Of a stretch of DNA of 64,000 bases, positions 60,747 to 64,000 are shown in pieces. The stretch covers positions 14,050,754-14,114,753 of the forward strand of contig OZ026526.1 in assembly GCA_964019695.1 (NCBI GenBank). Reading direction: 5' to 3'. Each line of letters begins with the position of its first letter. The stretch's first letter is position 1. This DNA comes from Loripinus fragilis (lineage: Eukaryota; Mollusca; Bivalvia; Lucinida; Lucinidae). The notes under the pieces are model-generated. The model did no database searches, was not told the origin of the DNA, and saw nothing but the letters and a program-made list of their open reading frames with translations. A program made the translations under genes and the position numbers.

Positions 60747-61585
60747 GCAGAGTGTTCAGAACTGAACCACTTTGATACCAATAGTTAACCATTATCCATC
60801 ATTTTCAAAACAGGATCAATCCGGGTTCAGCAGGGCAAGGAATATGTGTAAATTAGTCATTTGGTAGTGCTTATTTAGCTCACTATTATGTGTCCAGCTG
60901 TTTGAGTGATAGAATCTGGGGTTCAGTAAAATACTCCACTTATTACATATGTCCGTCAATACTTTTTATGTTTCATTTCAATTTTTCAACATAACACACA
61001 CTCAGGCTGACCTTACATGAGTGATCATTTCATATGAAATTGGTAAAAAGAGCCTTGGCAAGTTTGAAAAAGAGTTTCTTTAAGAAATGAATTCAATTTT
61101 AGGAATGTTCATGGAATCATGAATACTTCGGGTCTCTCTCGGGCTTCATGTTAACTTTTCAAGAGACCCAAATGTGAATGAAAACATTTTAATGCAAATT
61201 TTCATGGATCTGTGACTTTACTATTTTTGTTTGGATTTTCATGAGATTTTCGCCAAAATGTAGAACTAAGAAATCGGGAATGATATACACCATTCTGGGA
61301 AGTTTTTTTCTCGTTTTTTAATTGGGAAGGGGCCAATATTCGGCCACACATCAGGCTTAGGAAAATCCCTGTCACTGTGTCTTGCCTGACCTTTGCTGCA
61401 CTCAAGTTAATGAAGGCAGGATCAGACTAAAATTTTGACTTGTAGTTCCACTATGTAACTGCACACAGCTGTTTGCTTGAACTGTATATTTTCGAATAAG
61501 CATTAAGTACCAAAATCGTGTGTTGGACCCATATACCGGCCAAATGCAAGGTAAAGTGATCAGAAATTTTACTGCCTGAATAACA
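60747..61585 (+). other. CEP70 3' flank / probable 3' UTR
   Basis: No coding frame. The inverted CCC/AAATTCCC repeat fragment lies at about 61270-61375. The first AATAAA is at 61698 (inside a P5 copy) and the next is at 62819-62824, so the transcript end is unclear. Confidence 0.45.
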
Positions 61586-61589
61586 GTGA

Positions 61590-61815
61590 CCCATGGGTGA
61601 AAGTTCAAAGATTGTCCAAAATCCTTAATTTTAGAGATTCAAACTTGCTGTTTTCCTATTCAAGCGTACATGGTTAATTGCTTTTGGTAAACGTGGGAAT
61701 AAATCAGAGCTTTTACAATCTGCCCAATTCAGTATTTTAAGGAGGAATTTCTATGAAAAGCCAGCCTCAAAATCATCAATTCAGGAATTTTCTTGAAAAC
61801 TTTCATCAATGGTGA
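61590..61815. mobile_element. P5 MITE, inverted orientation
   Basis: ATGGGTGAAAGTTCAAAGATT to GAAAACTTTCATCAATGG, with GAAAAGCCAGCCTCAAAATC. This copy reads opposite to those in the CEP70 introns. Confidence 0.78.
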
Positions 61816-61857
61816 CGTCATAGGATAGCCTAACTTATAAAAATGGGCCGCCACACG

Positions 61858-62092
61858 ACAAAACCTGTCTTCAGGGTTTACGACAAAAAGAAAACTGGAC
61901 TCAAACCAGTCTCCTCAGCTACAGAGACTAGCTATAAAATAGAAATTTCACCTGCAGCAAGTTAAGATATGATACTTTCCAAAAAGCGAATAACAAAGGC
62001 CCTGATCAGTCTGCAGGGATGCGCAGGCTGGTCTGCGCCTTTGTTGTTTGCAACCCCTGAAGACAGGTTTTCTCGTGTTTGAGGCCCAAATA
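61858..62092. mobile_element. MITE with AAAACCTGTCTTCAGGG ends
   Basis: CAAAACCTGTCTTCAGGGTTT to CCCCTGAAGACAGGTTTTC. Second copy of the element at 48020. Confidence 0.8.
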
Positions 62093-62454
62093 TAGTTGGA
62101 TGTGGGTGTTTTACCCATGCCATTTAAAATGTAAAGATTTTTATATGTTAATCTGTGATATTATTCTATGGCAGCAATATTTGTCTTATTTTATTGTAAC
62201 AAAATTGTGGCAGATTCTGCCTTGTGGCATGTCATTTGTGCGGTTGAGTAATGCATCTTAACTCTAGCTGTGTTCACTCTTGAACACATATATAGGTAAG
62301 CCTGAAAATACCAACTCTAGGGATCAAATTTAGCACTTGCTAAATGCTAGTAGTTTTCTCCAAAAGGCAGGTAGAAATTGCCATCGCTTTTTTTAGCATG
62401 TGGAAACAAGTCCCTCTCATATCAACCAATTATGCAATACAGCATACATTGTAT

Positions 62455-62525
62455 GGCAAACAGTGTAGATCCTGATCAGCCAGCTTCTGAAGAAGCTGGC
62501 TGATCTGGATTCACACTGTTTGCAA
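62455..62525. repeat. Hairpin related to P2 core
   Basis: GGCAAACAGTGTAGATCCTG, ATCAGCCAGCTTCTGAAGAAGCTGGCTGAT and CACACTGTTTGC form one long hairpin. Confidence 0.75.
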
Positions 62526-62818
62526 GGAAGCCTGAATATAGGTTCAGAAAGCTGAAATGCTTAATTGGTTTTGTCTATCAGTGTACGTATACCTGCTAAA
62601 TTTGTTAAATTTTCTAATTTGCAATGTTACTAAAAAATAGTTCTAACATTTTCAATGATAAAGCAAGTTGATCAGCATCTTTAGCAAGTGAGAAACATAG
62701 TCTAAAATTTCATCCCTGCAGGTCTATAGTATGCCTCAAAGCAGAGTTTCTCATAATGTAGTATGATATTGTTCTAGTTCTAATTATTAGAATGGTTTCT
62801 TGTAACACTGTCAAAAGC

Positions 62819-62824
62819 AATAAA
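62819..62824 (+). terminator. Candidate poly(A) signal for CEP70
   Basis: AATAAA, followed within 30-60 bp by T/G-rich sequence. It lies 2.07 kb after the stop codon. It is one of at least two candidates. Confidence 0.3.
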
Positions 62825-63080
62825 GTATTTTGATATTTAGTAAATAATGGTCTTCCCTTTTGCTCTTCCTTCCTAATGATGCATTTATCTGGAGCTGTTT
62901 GTTCAAATTTGCAAACCTGTTACCTCCCATTTCATAGGTTATAAACAGGTGCCATCAGTGGGGAAAGATTTACTGTTAAACACCTATTTTTGGCGGGTTT
63001 TTTTTATTTGGTGCTATTGGCGGTATAAACAAAAATTGCCAAAATATGAGACAGTGAAATACAGTTTCAAATTCAATTAC

Positions 63081-63279
63081 TTTGGAGCGCAGTGGCTCAG
63101 TGGTAGAGTGCTTGACTTGAGACTGAGGAGCTGCGGGTTCGAGCTTCACCGGCATCACTGCGTTGTGGTCCTTGAGCGAGACAAATTTTTATCCAAGCTT
63201 AGTACTGGGTCAACCCAGGAAGACCTGTCCCTGTTTAACTGAAAGATTATTGATGGGACGTAAGAGTCAAACCAAACTT
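63081..63279 (+). mobile_element. tRNA-derived SINE, full length
   Basis: Target duplication ATTCAATTAC (63071-63080 and 63280-63289). Intact box A AGTGGCTCAGTGGTAGAG and box B GGGTTCGAGC. Confidence 0.9.
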
Positions 63280-63399
63280 ATTCAATTACACAATAAGTAA
63301 AATGGACACACAATTATTATGTTGGCATCTGTATTGATGAACCAACTTTTGAACGGCACAGTCTGTTTCCACGTCCAGAAAAAACACATCATAAATGGG

Positions 63400-63466
63400 G
63401 CTACTATTAAAGGAAAGAATATGCTTCCCATTGGGAGCATATTCTTTTCTTTAAGAGTAGCCCTTA
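63400..63466. repeat. Hairpin
   Basis: GCTACTATTAAAGGAAAGAA, TATGCTCCC-type arms and complement close on CATTGGG. The stem is about 28 bp. Confidence 0.75.
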
Positions 63467-63734
63467 TAAGAATAGAAAATAACTTTCATTCAAGGGCTTT
63501 AAATTGAGAAACCGCCAAAATTAAGCTGCACCAAATATGTCATTCTTTTAAAATCGCAAAATCTTGATACTGCAAATATTAAGTCTTTTACAACAAAAAT
63601 CAAAACAAACTAGCAAGAAACAATTCTTAAATTTTATTTTGCATAATTATAAAAATAATAAAACTATTAGTTTTAATTTCTGGAATTCTATATCTGAAAG
63701 AAAAACAATCTAGCTCAACACGGCTATAGAGAGA

Positions 63735-63972
63735 ATAAGTACAGCACTGTCCCTTTATAACACACCTCAATATAACACAGATTTGGATAAAACATGGTCA
63801 TTTCGTGGCTCCCAACTTTTTTAACCATGTGATTTTATAAGGGAATGACAGGAAAAATGACCATGAAATTCCAATTATTCCTTTGTAAAATTGTCCCTTT
63901 ATAACATGGTTCACTTATAACCTGTTCCACTCCTAAGGACCCCAAACGAAGTGTTATAAAGGGACTGCACTG
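63735..63972. mobile_element. TIR element with GTCCCTTTATAACAC ends
   Basis: CAGCACTGTCCCTTTATAAC at the left and GTGTTATAAAGGGACTGCAC at the right. Inner pairs are ACATGGTCATTT and AAATGACCATG. About 238 bp, a MITE of Tigger/pogo style. Confidence 0.72.
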
Positions 63973-64000
63973 ATTCACATCAGAAAACCCTTGACCAGAT

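Overview
This is a eukaryotic nuclear window: AT-rich, sparse in coding sequence, with GT-AG introns and a very dense load of short palindromic DNA elements and tRNA-derived SINEs. Gene content (a centrosomal CEP70 orthologue and a 7TM receptor with a somatomedin-B-like module) and repeat style (foldback MITEs, tRNA SINEs ending in CAAA-type tails, large TTTTAGCTCACC-type elements) suggest a bivalve mollusc, probably a clam. The species assignment is an inference.

Layout. (1) 1-2240: repeats, including a mariner-like MITE. (2) 2238-8803, + strand: a gene for an adhesion/secretin-like (family B2) receptor. A Ser/Thr-rich N-terminal exon (2368-2982) joins in phase across an intron to a long exon (5961-8803) carrying a somatomedin-B-like Cys cluster, an ectodomain and seven membrane segments. 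(3) 8866-16050: no gene. It holds foldback elements, a decayed DIRS-like retroelement gag region on the minus strand (9822-11096) and an isolated CRE/TATA-like site. (4) 16058-60746, + strand: CEP70. Eighteen exons from 26932 to 60746 join in one uninterrupted frame. A likely first coding exon lies at 16379-16420, directly after a (TAA)n tract of about 275 bp, for a protein of about 659 residues. The introns carry nearly all the repeats. (5) 60747-64000: CEP70 3' flank, more repeats, a SINE and a foldback element at the window end.

The two genes are head-to-tail on the + strand and have no evident functional link. Repeat families are named here P1 (core with the arms CTCAAAAGAACCGTCTC), P2 (ends TTAACCCTTAAAGCGC; core hairpin on CCCAGATCAG), P3 (ends ACAGTAAAACCTGTCTTAAG), P4 (ends ATGAGCCG/CGGCTCAT), P5 (ends GGGTGAAAGTT) and P6 (hairpin on AATGCCAACAATTG). 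These labels are mine. Several nested insertions give a clear relative order of events, including a 2,139-bp element with a 9-bp target duplication. All positions and splice sites were read by eye. No alignment or database search was run.
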